NCBI GenBank assembly: GCA_032355985.1
Contig: JAUKVZ010000005.1
Span: forward strand, 186,001 to 250,000
DNA length: 64,000 nt
From: Sarcodiotheca gaudichaudii
Lineage: Eukaryota > Rhodophyta > Florideophyceae > Gigartinales > Solieriaceae
Direction: 5' to 3'
Shown here: positions 45,629 to 54,280 of the stretch, piece after piece
How positions within the stretch are numbered: the stretch's first letter is position 1
How the letters are laid out: each line of letters starts with the position of its first letter
Translations under genes and position numbers: made by a program
Notes under the pieces: model-generated
Databases searched by the model: none
What the model was told of the DNA's origin: nothing
The model's input: only the letters and a program-made list of their open reading frames with translations

Positions 45629-47122
45629 ATGTTCGACAGCGCGCAGAATGAAAAGGAATACGAGCGCGGCAGGCAACTGCACTTCGAAGGGCGGCATGAG
45701 GAGGCGCTCGCGGTTTTCGCGCGACTGGCGAAACGCATGCCACGCCATGTCGGCTTGTGCGTGCTCACGGCGCGTGTCTACAAGGAGTTGGGCCAGCACG
45801 ATGCGGCGCGCCGCAATTTCAACGCCGCGATCAAGCTTCGACCGGAGGATCCCAAGTGTCACTGGGAGAAGGGCCGCCTGGAGTCGCTGCTGGGCAACTT
45901 TGAACAGGCGCATGCGTGTTTCGATGAGGCGATCAGGCTCGATCCTGCGGATGCGAGATTTGTGGCCGCCAAGGCGCAGCTCTTCGTCATCGAGGGCCGA
46001 AGCCAGGAGGCTCTGGATCTCGTTCGCCCGTTGATGGAGAGCGGGAAGTACATCCCCGGACTCCCGGGTGTGCTTGCTCGCCTGGCGCCGAAGTTTGATC
46101 TCTTCGATGAGGCGGAAGTGTCGCTGCGCCAGGCGATTGACGAAGGCGGCCTGGCAAACACAGGCATTGCAGGTCACTACTTCCAACTCGGCGGCCTGCT
46201 GGATAAGAAGGGCGACTATGACCGCGCATTTGAGGCGTACGAGCAGGCGAACAAGTTCAAGGGCGTGACAGCCGGCGAAGACGAGTCGCCTGAAGTGACA
46301 GATCGGGCGATCGCGGCATGGACCCCGAACCGTCTGGAAGAGTTGCCGCACGCTCGCGTGAAGACTGACGTGCCGGTGTTCATTGTCGGCATGGCTCGAT
46401 CGGGAACGAGCCTTGTCGAGCAGATCCTGTCGAGCCACCCCGAGGCGCATGGCGCCGGTGAGCGTGAATGGATCACGGAGATTTCAGGCGGCCTTCAACG
46501 CGAAGGAGGCGGCGACGGCTGTGTGCTCACAGAGTTCGGCGCCGTGACCCAGCCCTCCGTCGACAGGGCCAGTCGTGAGTATCTGAAGCGACTCCGGAAT
46601 GAAGCGCGATCCGCGAAGAGAATCACGGACAAGATGCCGTACAACTTCAGGCATCTCGGAACGATCTCGCTCCTTTTTCCCGAGGCGAAGATCATTCACT
46701 GCATGCGCCATCCGCTGGACACTTCCCTTTCGTGTTACTTCATCAATTTTGCGACGCTGAATCGATACAGCTACGACCTGGAGTCGATCGCCAGCTTCTA
46801 TCGCGATTACGTCCGGCTCATGGAGCACTGGAATCGCGTGCTGGACATTGACATCCTCGATGTGCGCTATGAGGACATGGTGGCGGATCAGGAGGCGATG
46901 AGCCGCCGGATCGTGGATCACATCGGGCTCGAATGGTCCGATGAGTGCCTCCGCTTCTACGAGAGCAAGCGCGTCACGCTGACGGCGAGTAATGAGCAGG
47001 TGCGTCAGCCGATCTACCGAAGCTCCATGCGTCGTCACGAGAAATATGAGGCCCATATCGGCGTGCTTCGGGAAGGCCTGCCGGATATCGTCGCCGACTA
47101 CGAAGCGACCAGCGAAGTCTAA
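45629..47122 (+). CDS. TPR-sulfotransferase
   Basis: 497 residues. The start at 45629 is supported by GAGGGAGC upstream. Residues 1-215 form about six TPR helix pairs (AARRNFNAAIKLRPEDPKCHWEK, FEQAHACFDEAIRLDPAD). From about 245 a sulfotransferase domain begins with the PAPS 5'-phosphosulfate loop FIVGMARSGTSLVEQIL (251-267). KIIHCMRHPLDTSLSCYF carries the 3'-phosphate site. It would transfer sulfate from PAPS to an unknown acceptor. TPR-sulfotransferase fusions are frequent in planctomycetes and marine bacteria. Confidence 0.9.
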   Translation: MFDSAQNEKEYERGRQLHFEGRHEEALAVFARLAKRMPRHVGLCVLTARVYKELGQHDAARRNFNAAIKLRPEDPKCHWEKGRLESLLGNFEQAHACFDEAIRLDPADARFVAAKAQLFVIEGRSQEALDLVRPLMESGKYIPGLPGVLARLAPKFDLFDEAEVSLRQAIDEGGLANTGIAGHYFQLGGLLDKKGDYDRAFEAYEQANKFKGVTAGEDESPEVTDRAIAAWTPNRLEELPHARVKTDVPVFIVGMARSGTSLVEQILSSHPEAHGAGEREWITEISGGLQREGGGDGCVLTEFGAVTQPSVDRASREYLKRLRNEARSAKRITDKMPYNFRHLGTISLLFPEAKIIHCMRHPLDTSLSCYFINFATLNRYSYDLESIASFYRDYVRLMEHWNRVLDIDILDVRYEDMVADQEAMSRRIVDHIGLEWSDECLRFYESKRVTLTASNEQVRQPIYRSSMRRHEKYEAHIGVLREGLPDIVADYEATSEV

Positions 47123-47208
47123 ATCCCTGCCTTCCGGCCGATAAAGTCCGAAGCGGAATCCGGCGCCCTCAGGGCAATACAGGATCGATTCACGCGTTTG
47201 ACCTGTGG

Positions 47209-47817
47209 ATGAGGCCAATGAACCTCGACTGCCACCGCGATGAGCATGCGGACCTGGCCGCCTTGATCAGCGCGGCGAGCGCGGGCGATGGCGGCGCGTG
47301 GCGTGCGTTGATCGATCTGTACTGGAGACGGGTCTTCGCGCTCGCCCGATCCCGACGCCTCAGTGAGGAGCTTGCCGAGGAGATCACGCAGTCGGTGTTC
47401 GTGACGGTTGCGGAGTCCTTTGCGTCGAAGGGGTATCAGGAGGCGGGGCGATTTGAGCCCTGGCTGTTTCGCATCGCGATGAATCGAATTCGCGATGAGA
47501 TGCGGCGCGTCGCCCGACATGCGACACCGACGGATCCGATGGTGATGCGAGATGCAAGCGTCGCCGCGACTCCGGAGGAAGGCGCCGATTCGACGGAGCT
47601 GGCGCGGCTTCGCGGCGCCGTGGCGGAGCTGGGCGAGTCTGATCGGGAGATCATCGAGTTGCGACATCATGCGGGGATGAGTTTCAAGGACATTGCCGAA
47701 CTTCTGGATGAGCCGATGGGCACGTTGCTCGCCCGGCATCATCGGGCGCTTCGGAAACTGCGGGAGGCGCTGGAATCCGAACCGGCGCCGACTGGAAAAA
47801 GGGCTGGCCAGGCATGA
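47209..47817 (+). CDS. ECF-type RNA polymerase sigma factor
   Basis: 202 residues; the ATG at 47218 (GAGG 5 nt upstream) is an alternative start. Region 2 is WRALIDLYWRRVFALARSRRLSEELAEEITQSVFV, and region 4 is LGESDREIIELRHHAGMSFKDIAELLDEPMGTLLARHHRALRKLREAL. Regions 1 and 3 are absent, as in extracytoplasmic-function sigma factors. It would direct polymerase to a small regulon, probably including its own operon. The next gene overlaps by 4 nt. Confidence 0.92.
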   Translation: MRPMNLDCHRDEHADLAALISAASAGDGGAWRALIDLYWRRVFALARSRRLSEELAEEITQSVFVTVAESFASKGYQEAGRFEPWLFRIAMNRIRDEMRRVARHATPTDPMVMRDASVAATPEEGADSTELARLRGAVAELGESDREIIELRHHAGMSFKDIAELLDEPMGTLLARHHRALRKLREALESEPAPTGKRAGQA

Positions 47818-48299
47818 CACACGACATGCACAACACACCGAACGAAAGTGACCATGGGCGCACGCCTCAGGATCTTGAGGCGATCGAAGCGTCACTTGAT
47901 CGACTTGGAGCATCGGAGCGTCATGCTCCGGATGAAGGCGTGGCGGATCGCATCTTTGACTCCACGTCGAAGCTGCTGGTCGAGCCGGCGCCTCGGCTTT
48001 CGATAGTGAGCGTCCATCGCAGCGGCTGGCTTCGCGCGGCCGCCGCACTCGCCCTGCTGGCCACCGCCGGATTCATCGGCATCCGTGTGATGTCGCAAGG
48101 AGCTTCCCAATCCGAAACGCAGGTCGAGCTGGCTTCGCTCGAAGCAGAGCTGGAGGAGCTTGCGTATCTCGATGAGCAGTGGTCCAGCTTCGCAGCGGTT
48201 GAAGTCGCCGGCCTGCATGAGCAGATCGACACGCTCGACGCATCGCTGGAGAACCTCTGGTCGGCCAGCGAGCCCCCGCTTGAAGAGGAGTCGCTGTGA
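47814..48299 (+). CDS. Putative anti-sigma membrane protein
   Basis: 161 residues. A cytoplasmic N-terminus of about 65 residues (DLEAIEASLDRLGASERHAPDEGVADRIF) is followed by one membrane helix (LRAAAALALLATAGFIGIRVM) and a periplasmic helical part with coiled-coil features (LASLEAELEELAYLDEQWSSF). This is the plan of an anti-sigma factor, and it overlaps the sigma gene by 4 nt. The classical zinc anti-sigma HxxxCxxC motif is absent, so the assignment rests on context and topology. Confidence 0.72.
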   Translation: MTHDMHNTPNESDHGRTPQDLEAIEASLDRLGASERHAPDEGVADRIFDSTSKLLVEPAPRLSIVSVHRSGWLRAAAALALLATAGFIGIRVMSQGASQSETQVELASLEAELEELAYLDEQWSSFAAVEVAGLHEQIDTLDASLENLWSASEPPLEEESL

Positions 48300-49168
48300 T
48301 GCGCATCGCACCCATGCTGGCCATGTTGGTTGTCGTCGGCGCCGTGGCGATGGAGGCGCCCGCGCAGCGTGAGCGCCCGACTGCGGACGCTGCCCCTGCG
48401 TCCGATCAGGAGAGCGCTGAGCGACTGCGCTCTCGCCTGTCGCAGGAGCTTGAGCGCCTCGACGCTGAGCGCTCCCGGATCGAAGCGGGACTGCGGCGTC
48501 TTGAGGCTGGCGATGCTCCTGCAGAAGTTCGCCGTTCGCTGGCGCCGCCTGAGCGCAGCAGTCGCGAGGATCGGCCGGATGATCGACCGGGACGAGGGCG
48601 GGCGACCAGCGAGCTGACGGATGCCGATGTGCCTCGCATGCTGACTGTGCTGCGAGAGACGAATCCGCCCATGTACGAGCGGATCGCGACGGCGATGGAG
48701 CGCGACCCGGAGCGAGCGCGGGAGTTTCTTGCGCGAGCCTGGCCGCGCGTCGCTGAGCTTGTGCAGTTGCGCGAGGATGATCCTGAGGAGTATCGGCATC
48801 GCGTCAACATGTTTCGCGTGAATCGGGAGATCTTCCTGACGGCCGGGCGATATGTTCGAGCGGAGCGCGAAGGCGCGGACGCCACCGAGCTCACGATCTT
48901 GCGGGATGAGCTTGAGGCGCTCGTCGACCAGCAGTTGAGCACACGGCTCAAGGCGCAGGAGCGAGCCCTTGGACAGGCTCGTGAGCGGCTCCAGGAAATC
49001 GAAGGCGAGATTGACGATCTCACGGAGCGCCGGCAGGAGGTCATCGATGTGCGCGTCGATGAGATCCTTCGTCGCGCCGGTGAGCGTCCCGATCGATGGC
49101 GCCCGGATGAGAAGCGCGAAGGCGAGCCCGGCGAACGCCGGCGCGAGCGAAGAGGGCCACCTCGCTGA
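48299..49168 (+). CDS. Exported coiled-coil protein of the sigma cassette
   Basis: 289 residues. The ATG at 48299 overlaps the previous TGA by 1 nt (TGATG); a GTG at 48296 is less likely. A signal peptide (MRIAPMLAMLVVVGAVAMEAPAQ) is followed by Arg/Glu-rich helices (SAERLRSRLSQELERLDAERSR, LKAQERALGQARERLQEIEGEI) and a disordered basic tail. The plan is like CpxP or heavy-metal-sensor proteins, which bind and inhibit a membrane signalling partner. Gene order (sigma, anti-sigma, periplasmic rod) suggests it senses or relays envelope stress; this is inference. Confidence 0.72.
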   Translation: MRIAPMLAMLVVVGAVAMEAPAQRERPTADAAPASDQESAERLRSRLSQELERLDAERSRIEAGLRRLEAGDAPAEVRRSLAPPERSSREDRPDDRPGRGRATSELTDADVPRMLTVLRETNPPMYERIATAMERDPERAREFLARAWPRVAELVQLREDDPEEYRHRVNMFRVNREIFLTAGRYVRAEREGADATELTILRDELEALVDQQLSTRLKAQERALGQARERLQEIEGEIDDLTERRQEVIDVRVDEILRRAGERPDRWRPDEKREGEPGERRRERRGPPR

Positions 49169-49208
49169 TCACGACATTCGGGAGTCGCCGCTATTTCGGC
49201 GAATCGCC

Positions 49209-49214
49209 TATCCT
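49209..49214 (+). promoter_or_regulatory. Candidate -10 (TATCCT) of oppC
   Basis: TATCCT ends 8 nt before the oppC ATG at 49223. No Shine-Dalgarno is seen in CGTACACC. Confidence 0.45.
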
Positions 49215-49222
49215 CGTACACC

Positions 49223-50248
49223 ATGAGCGAGGAGTACGTCTCAGCGCTGCAGGCGGATGGTGTCACGCGGGACAATCCGCTGACGCGATCGTTCGCCGGC
49301 ATTCTTGGCATGATCGTGCTGCTGGTCGTGGCGGCGCCGTGCGTGATCACTTTGCCCTGGACGCTTGGTCTCATGGGATCGGATGTCGCGCCATACAAGC
49401 GGCAGGATCTCAACGCCGTCAATCTGCCGCCGAGCTTGCTGCCGGTTGAAGTGACGCCCGCCGAATCGGGATCGCCTGATGATGGCGTCGAGCGTGAAGC
49501 GATTAAACGCTGGCGGCTCTTCGGCACGGACAATCTCGGTCGCGATCTCTTCGTTCGATGTCTTGCCGGTGGCGGTGTGTCGATCGGCGTCGGGCTGTGT
49601 GCGGCGCTGATCAGCGTCTTCATCGGCGCGACGTATGGCGCGATTTCCGGCTACTTCGGCGGACGCATCGACGCGTTGATGATGCGCATCGTCGATGTGT
49701 TGTACGGCTTGCCTTACATCCTGTTGGTCGTGCTGCTGGCCGTCGCCATGGACGCCATCATCGATTCGTATGGTCCGGATCGGATGAGCGAGACGGGGCA
49801 CATCGCCGTCAATGTGGCGACACTGCTCGTGGCGATCGGCGGCGTGAGTTGGCTGACCATGGCTCGGGTGATCCGTGGACAGGTGCTGAGCTTGCGCAAT
49901 CAGCCCTTCATGGAGGCAGCTCGCGCGATGGGCTTGCCGCTTCGAAGGCAGTTCACGCGTCATCTGCTGCCCAATCTGCTCGGGCCGATCATCGTCTATG
50001 CGACGCTGACGGTGCCGCAGGCGATTCTGCAGGAGTCATTCCTCAGTTTTCTCGGCATTGGCATCCGTCCCCCGCTGCCATCATGGGGCAATCTCGCGGC
50101 TGACGGGCTGAGCGAGATGAACACGGTGGATCCGCACTGGTGGCTGCTGCTCTTTCCTTCGATTCTGCTGGCGGCGACGCTGCTGTCGCTGAACTTCGTG
50201 GGCGAAGGGCTGCGCGAGGCGTTCGATCCGAAAAGGGCGAGGCAATAG
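49223..50248 (+). CDS. ABC transporter permease (OppC/DppC family)
   Basis: 341 residues with six membrane helices. The first (GMIVLLVVAAPCVITLPW) is separated from the rest by a loop of about 70 residues, then FGTDNLGRDLFVRCL, the family's usual entry motif. The EAA loop is EAARAMGLPLRRQFTRHLLPN, and PSWGNLAADGLSEM is the conserved end. It is one half of a peptide or nickel importer channel. The normal partner OppB is not in the window. The ATP-binding gene follows after 3 nt. Confidence 0.92.
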   Translation: MSEEYVSALQADGVTRDNPLTRSFAGILGMIVLLVVAAPCVITLPWTLGLMGSDVAPYKRQDLNAVNLPPSLLPVEVTPAESGSPDDGVEREAIKRWRLFGTDNLGRDLFVRCLAGGGVSIGVGLCAALISVFIGATYGAISGYFGGRIDALMMRIVDVLYGLPYILLVVLLAVAMDAIIDSYGPDRMSETGHIAVNVATLLVAIGGVSWLTMARVIRGQVLSLRNQPFMEAARAMGLPLRRQFTRHLLPNLLGPIIVYATLTVPQAILQESFLSFLGIGIRPPLPSWGNLAADGLSEMNTVDPHWWLLLFPSILLAATLLSLNFVGEGLREAFDPKRARQ

Positions 50249-50251
50249 CGC

Positions 50252-51427
50252 ATGGGCGAAACGGCAACCATCGAGGAGCGCCCAGCGCCAAGTCTCGATC
50301 GCCTGTGGCGTCGCGGTGATCTGCTCGGGATCAACGGGCTTGCCGTGTCCTTTGCCAATGGTCGCAAGAGGCCGCGGGTGCGGGCTGTCGAACACGTCAG
50401 CTTCGCGGTGCAGGAGCAGCAGACGGTTGGCGTCGTGGGCGAATCCGGTTGCGGAAAATCCGTGACGGCGTTCAGCGTGCTTGGCCTGCTGCCGCCGGGC
50501 TCGGCGCGTGTGGATGCGGGAGAGATCGCCTTGCGCTGGCGCGGGCAGCCGCTTGATCTGCTGCACGTCAAGCCGGAGCGCATGCGGAAGATCCGTGGCG
50601 ATCGGATCGCCATGATCTTCCAGGAGCCGATGACGAGCCTCAATCCGGTGCTCTCCATCGGCGATCAGCTCTGCGAAGCGGTGCTGCTGCATCGAAAAGT
50701 GAGTCGTCGCGTGGCGCGGGACATTGCGGTGATGTCGCTCAAGGAAGTCGGCATCGCCAACGCGGCCAAACGTATGCGGCAGCCTCCGCATCAGTTTTCC
50801 GGCGGCATGCGGCAGCGCGTGATGATCGCGATGGCGCTGGCCTGCCGTCCCGATCTGCTGATCGCGGACGAGCCGACGACTGCGCTGGATGTGACGATCC
50901 AGGCGCAGATTCTCGAACTGCTGAATGAAGTGCAGCGACAGCGTCGTATGAGCGTGCTGCTCATCTCGCATGATCTGGGTGTCATCTCGGGAGCGGCGGA
51001 CGCCGTGTGTGTGATGTATGGCGGGCGCGTCGTGGAGTTTGCGCGCGTCGATCAGATCTTCGAGGCGCCGATGCATCCGTATACGAAAGCGCTGATTTAT
51101 GCGGCGCCGGTGATGGGCAAGCACAGTGAGCGACTGGCGACCGTGCGCACGCTGGTGACATCGACGCCCGAACCGGCGCCGGCGCTGCGGGCGCGAGAGC
51201 TTCATCCATGGTGGCCATGGGCCGATGCCCCGGCTGGTCTGCATCCGGGCGCCGGTGCGGCGTCTGATTATGCGCTTGTTGAGGTGACGCCCTCGCACTG
51301 GGTTGGCGTCTGGCGCACCGAAGGGGCGGCTGAGATAGAGCCGACGATGCCGCGCATTGAAGCCGGCGCGAATCCGCTTGCTGATTCCGCGAAGAAGAGC
51401 GGCGACAGGAACGCGAGTTCCGCTTAG
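50252..51427 (+). CDS. Oligopeptide-type ABC transporter ATP-binding protein (OppD-like)
   Basis: 391 residues. The Walker A GESGCGKS is at 63-70, the signature FSGGMRQR, and Walker [26 protein letters not shown] closes the ATPase domain as in OppD/DppD. The C-terminal Cys-rich 'Oligo_HPY' signature (C-P-F-x-P-R-C) is missing; instead the tail is [18 protein letters not shown]. It energises peptide uptake together with a permease. Only one ATPase and one permease gene occur here, while the usual system has two of each and a binding protein. Its TAG stop is 11 nt before the next ATG. Confidence 0.92.
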   Translation: MGETATIEERPAPSLDRLWRRGDLLGINGLAVSFANGRKRPRVRAVEHVSFAVQEQQTVGVVGESGCGKSVTAFSVLGLLPPGSARVDAGEIALRWRGQPLDLLHVKPERMRKIRGDRIAMIFQEPMTSLNPVLSIGDQLCEAVLLHRKVSRRVARDIAVMSLKEVGIANAAKRMRQPPHQFSGGMRQRVMIAMALACRPDLLIADEPTTALDVTIQAQILELLNEVQRQRRMSVLLISHDLGVISGAADAVCVMYGGRVVEFARVDQIFEAPMHPYTKALIYAAPVMGKHSERLATVRTLVTSTPEPAPALRARELHPWWPWADAPAGLHPGAGAASDYALVEVTPSHWVGVWRTEGAAEIEPTMPRIEAGANPLADSAKKSGDRNASSA

Positions 51428-51438
51428 ACTCGTGTGTC

Positions 51439-52608
51439 ATGCGCGTGCTGCTGATCTCTGACGCTTCGATGACGCTGCGGGAGCGATCGCTGCTGGGCCG
51501 CATCGAGGTGGGTCTGGCGGACGAAGGGATTCGCGTGGTGCGGTCGGCGCCTCCCCTGCCGACGCCGCTGCCTCCGGCCGGTCTGGCCGATTTCGTCCAG
51601 TATGAACCCGGCGACTGGGGCTTTCTGGCGACCCGGATCGGACGAAGTGTGTCCGGCATGGGTGGCTCGAACCTGGCGTCCAGGGCCCGCAAGCTGATCG
51701 GAAAACTCGAAGAATCGGCGCCCAGCGGAAGCGAGCGGCCGGTGGATGTCGTGCACGCCTGGGGCGTCGACTGCTGGGATCTGGCGATTGAAGTCGCGTG
51801 GCAGACGGACGCGCAGATGGCGCTGGAAGTGTGGACGGGCGAACTTGCCGATCGCGCCGCGCGCGTCGAACGCATGGATCAACAGGGTGAAGGGCCGGCC
51901 CTGTGCTGGGTCGCGCCGAATGTGGCATTGCGCAACGCAGTTGTCGCCGCGGGCTGTACGAGGCCGTGCATGCTGGCGCCGTGGGGTGTGCACAGTCCGC
52001 CCGAACCAAGCGCCTGGAAGGATGATGAATCGCCGGCTTCGATCGTGGTGCTCTCCTCGGGCGCCGATCCGGACAGCCTGATCAGCGCGCTCGAAGGCCT
52101 GGCCGCGGCGATCAGCACCGTGCCTGACGCGATGGTCTTTCTGGACTCCGCCGCGATGCGGGATCATCGGCGCGTCTGGAAAGCCTTGGAGACGATGAAT
52201 CTGCTCGAGCGTGTTTCGCTGATCGCTGATGTGGAGGGTCGACGCGAGTTGATCCTTCAAGCCGATGCGCTGGTGCAGCCGGAGATGCGCGGTGAGATTC
52301 GTTCCATCATCCTGGAGGCGATGGGACACGGCATGACGATTATCGCGCAACGTCATGAGTGGATGAGCGAACTGCTCACCGACGAGAGCGCCATGCTCGT
52401 GGAGACATCGCGCCCGGCGGAGTGGGAGGATGTGTTTCGGCGCGTATTCCACGATCGAGCGCACGCTCGAGCCCGGGGCGCGGCGGCGCATGAGATCGTT
52501 CGCCGCGAACGCCCGATGAGCCGCCATCTGGAGTCTTTGCACGAGATCTATGCGCAGCTGGCGTCTGGCGACTCGATTCCATTCGCTTCGACGCCCGAGA
52601 ACGCCTAG
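51439..52608 (+). CDS. Glycosyltransferase-like protein (GT4/GT-B)
   Basis: 389 residues. Two Rossmann halves are suggested: the N-terminal MRVLLISDAS with ERSLLGRIEVGLADEGIRVV, and the C-terminal IVVLSSGADPDSLISALEGLAAA, LERVSLIADVEGRRELILQADALVQPEMRGEIRSIILEAMGHGMTIIA. The latter matches the acceptor-sugar recognition E-x7-E region of GT4 enzymes (REL...EIRSIILEAMGHG). It probably transfers a sugar to a lipid or polysaccharide. A TAGACT lies 8 nt before the ATG, but it overlaps the previous stop codon, so it may be chance. Confidence 0.72.
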   Translation: MRVLLISDASMTLRERSLLGRIEVGLADEGIRVVRSAPPLPTPLPPAGLADFVQYEPGDWGFLATRIGRSVSGMGGSNLASRARKLIGKLEESAPSGSERPVDVVHAWGVDCWDLAIEVAWQTDAQMALEVWTGELADRAARVERMDQQGEGPALCWVAPNVALRNAVVAAGCTRPCMLAPWGVHSPPEPSAWKDDESPASIVVLSSGADPDSLISALEGLAAAISTVPDAMVFLDSAAMRDHRRVWKALETMNLLERVSLIADVEGRRELILQADALVQPEMRGEIRSIILEAMGHGMTIIAQRHEWMSELLTDESAMLVETSRPAEWEDVFRRVFHDRAHARARGAAAHEIVRRERPMSRHLESLHEIYAQLASGDSIPFASTPENA

Positions 52609-53012
52609 GCCGCCGGGGTTGTCGCGTCGGGCGACGTGTGCGGTGCTCTTATGGGCCGAATCGGGCCTCACTTCGACTCATAACCGGAACTTGCTCGCTG
52701 TCTCGCGAGACGGGTTGTTTCTGTTGACCGGAGGGGGTCACCTCTGGATAATGCAGATGCATCTTTCTCCCCTCTACCCCGTACGGGCCTTTGGTTCGTG
52801 CGGGGTGCTTTTTTTGTCGGACGTTGCGGATCTTGTCACGATGCGCGGTGCAAACTGACGCCATTTCCCTTGAATTGCTCAAGCGCTTGGTCATGCTGCA
52901 GGTGACGTGATAACGAAGCGTCAGATGGCGGCCAGGAGGGATCCGCCAGCGCCGGCGCAGGGAAGTCGGGTTTCGTCGGCGCGTCAACGACACCTATGGA
53001 GAGAAAGAGAAG
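52609..53012 (+). ncRNA. Structured intergenic region, candidate small RNA or leader
   Basis: 404 nt without a gene. From 52621 a series of hairpins can be drawn: GTCGC/GCGAC (52621-52635), GTCTCGCGAGAC perfect palindrome (52700-52711), CCGGAGG/CCTCTGG (near 52729-52748) and AGATGCATCT, ending with the intrinsic terminator at 52777-52815. This fits an independent RNA of about 200 nt, or an attenuator for the gene at 53013. It does not match SRP, 6S, tmRNA or RNase P signatures that I know. The part from 52816 to 53012 holds only the purine-rich Shine-Dalgarno of the next gene. Confidence 0.4.
52777..52815 (+). terminator. Intrinsic terminator in the structured region
   Basis: CCCCGTAC pairs with GTGCGGGG (8 bp) around a 13-nt loop and is followed by TGC and seven T. 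Confidence 0.8.
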
Positions 53013-53651
53013 ATGAGTTGCATTTTGACCGCGTCCATTGTGGCGCTGAGCATCGCCGCAGCCGATCGCTCCTACACACAGGTCGCCCGTGACGCCGTTC
53101 TGGCCGAGCGCGCCCCCTACCCCGCCAATCGTGTTGATTCCGTCGACCGGCCGCAGCTTGGCCGCTTGTGGTACAGCCGCACGCCGATCGGCTCTCGCAC
53201 GCCGACGCCCGAGCGCGTCTATCCGGAGCCGGGCACGGCCTCGTATGGCGCTCCGGCCGAACTGGCGAATGAGGTCATTTACGTTCGCGTCGACACCCAG
53301 CTCATCGCCATCGATCCGTGGGAGCGCTACACGCTCGGTGGACTGAAGCACTACGAGTACGCCCGCAACCTGTGGCTCAAGGAGCAGGGCTGGGTCGGCG
53401 GCGTGCGAACGCATGTGAATCCGGCGCACTTCGAGCAGGCTGAGGACACGTACGGCTCCATGCCGACGCCTCGCGCGACGATCCACATCGACGATGAACT
53501 GCCGAAGCGCCCCTACAAAATGCGTGTGATGGATCCCAATCGGGGTGAGCCGATCACGCGAATCTTCCGGCCGCACTCGGCGCCCGCCTCGGGTCCGATC
53601 ACGGTGCTGCCCATGCAGGAGACCGATCTCGCCGAAGCCGGCGATCAATAA
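53013..53651 (+). CDS. Secreted protein of unknown function
   Basis: 212 residues. A short signal peptide (MSCILTASIVALSIAAADRS) precedes a Pro/Thr-rich mature part with beta character (VIYVRVDTQLIAIDPWERYTLGG, PKRPYKMRVMDPNRGEPITRIFRP). The ATG is chosen from AGAGAAAGAGAAG just upstream and the signal peptide. No family is recognised. It is followed by a strong 12-bp stem terminator. Confidence 0.65.
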   Translation: MSCILTASIVALSIAAADRSYTQVARDAVLAERAPYPANRVDSVDRPQLGRLWYSRTPIGSRTPTPERVYPEPGTASYGAPAELANEVIYVRVDTQLIAIDPWERYTLGGLKHYEYARNLWLKEQGWVGGVRTHVNPAHFEQAEDTYGSMPTPRATIHIDDELPKRPYKMRVMDPNRGEPITRIFRPHSAPASGPITVLPMQETDLAEAGDQ

Positions 53652-53700
53652 GACACATGGCGCGTGCGGCCGTCGTGTCGCGCGTCGCTTCCGAACTGAA

Positions 53701-53758
53701 CGACCCTCACGGTGTGCTTTGTCTTGTCCCGTCGCGCCGTGAGGGTCGTCTCTTTTTT
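53701..53758 (+). terminator. Intrinsic terminator
   Basis: CGACCCTCACGG pairs perfectly with CCGTGAGGGTCG (12 bp) around a 24-nt loop and is followed by TCTCTTTTTT. Confidence 0.9.
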
Positions 53759-53778
53759 GACCCTCCGAGAGCTTTGAT

Positions 53779-54147
53779 TCAGGCCCCGTCGCCGCAGTAG
53801 TGGCAGCGGCTGGTGCATGTCTCGTGGACGATGACCTCGGCCAGGAGCGGGAGATCGGGCCTGAGCTTCCGCCAGATCCAGACGGCGATCATCTCGCTGG
53901 TGGGATTCTCGAGCCCCTCAATCTCATTGAGAACACGATGATCGAGCGCCTTTTCGATCGGGGCGGTCGCCCGCTTGATGTCCGCGTAATCGACGAGGTA
54001 CCCCTCCGCGGGGTCCAGATCGCCGGCGACGATCACTTCGACCTTGAAGGAGTGGCCGTGCATCCGCCGGCACTTGTGCCCCTCCGGAAAAGTCGGCAGA
54101 AAATGAGCCGCTTCGAAACCAAACGTTTTGACGAGACGAATATGCAT
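53779..54147 (-). CDS. queD: 6-carboxytetrahydropterin synthase
   Basis: 122 residues from the ATG at 54147; TAGAAT lies 8 nt upstream. It converts 7,8-dihydroneopterin triphosphate to 6-carboxytetrahydropterin in the 7-deazaguanine (queuosine) pathway. Zinc ligands His15 (AAHF), His30 and His32 (MHGHSF) and catalytic Cys26 (GHKC) are present. The C-terminus is HETCTSRCHYCGDGA: Cys111 and Cys115 are common to QueD, while Cys118 appears where an Arg is usual, creating a C-x3-C-x2-C pattern. It is separated from queE by the opposite-strand STAS gene. Confidence 0.95.
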   Translation of the reverse strand: MHIRLVKTFGFEAAHFLPTFPEGHKCRRMHGHSFKVEVIVAGDLDPAEGYLVDYADIKRATAPIEKALDHRVLNEIEGLENPTSEMIAVWIWRKLRPDLPLLAEVIVHETCTSRCHYCGDGA

Positions 54148-54155
54148 CCTTGACG

Positions 54156-54161
54156 ATTCTA
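54156..54161 (-). promoter_or_regulatory. Candidate -10 (TAGAAT) of queD
   Basis: Minus-strand TAGAAT ends 8 nt before the queD ATG at 54147. Confidence 0.45.
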
Positions 54162-54280
54162 CAGTTCGCCGGTCGATAGAGAACTGACCGGCGTCGCGGC
54201 CGGTGCAGCGGAATCGCTCGCAATCGAGAGCCGCGGACGGTAGAAATGGATGGCTCGTCGGCCTCGGGAGGATCTCGCTC

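Noticed and set aside
51425-51430. TAGACT 8 nt before the glycosyltransferase ATG; likewise 30431-30436 before coaX
   Set aside because: Both overlap final codons or the stop of the upstream gene in a tight operon, so they may arise by chance and are not counted in the leaderless set.
52600-52820. SRP RNA, 6S RNA, tmRNA or RNase P RNA as identity of the structured region
   Set aside because: None of the diagnostic sequences I know (GGUCAGGUCCGGAAGG, GAGGAAAGUCCGGGCUC, or an alanine-rich tag frame) is present.
52550-52858. Plus-strand 102-codon frame in the structured intergenic region
   Set aside because: It runs through a glycosyltransferase 3' end and the terminator hairpin, without protein-like composition.
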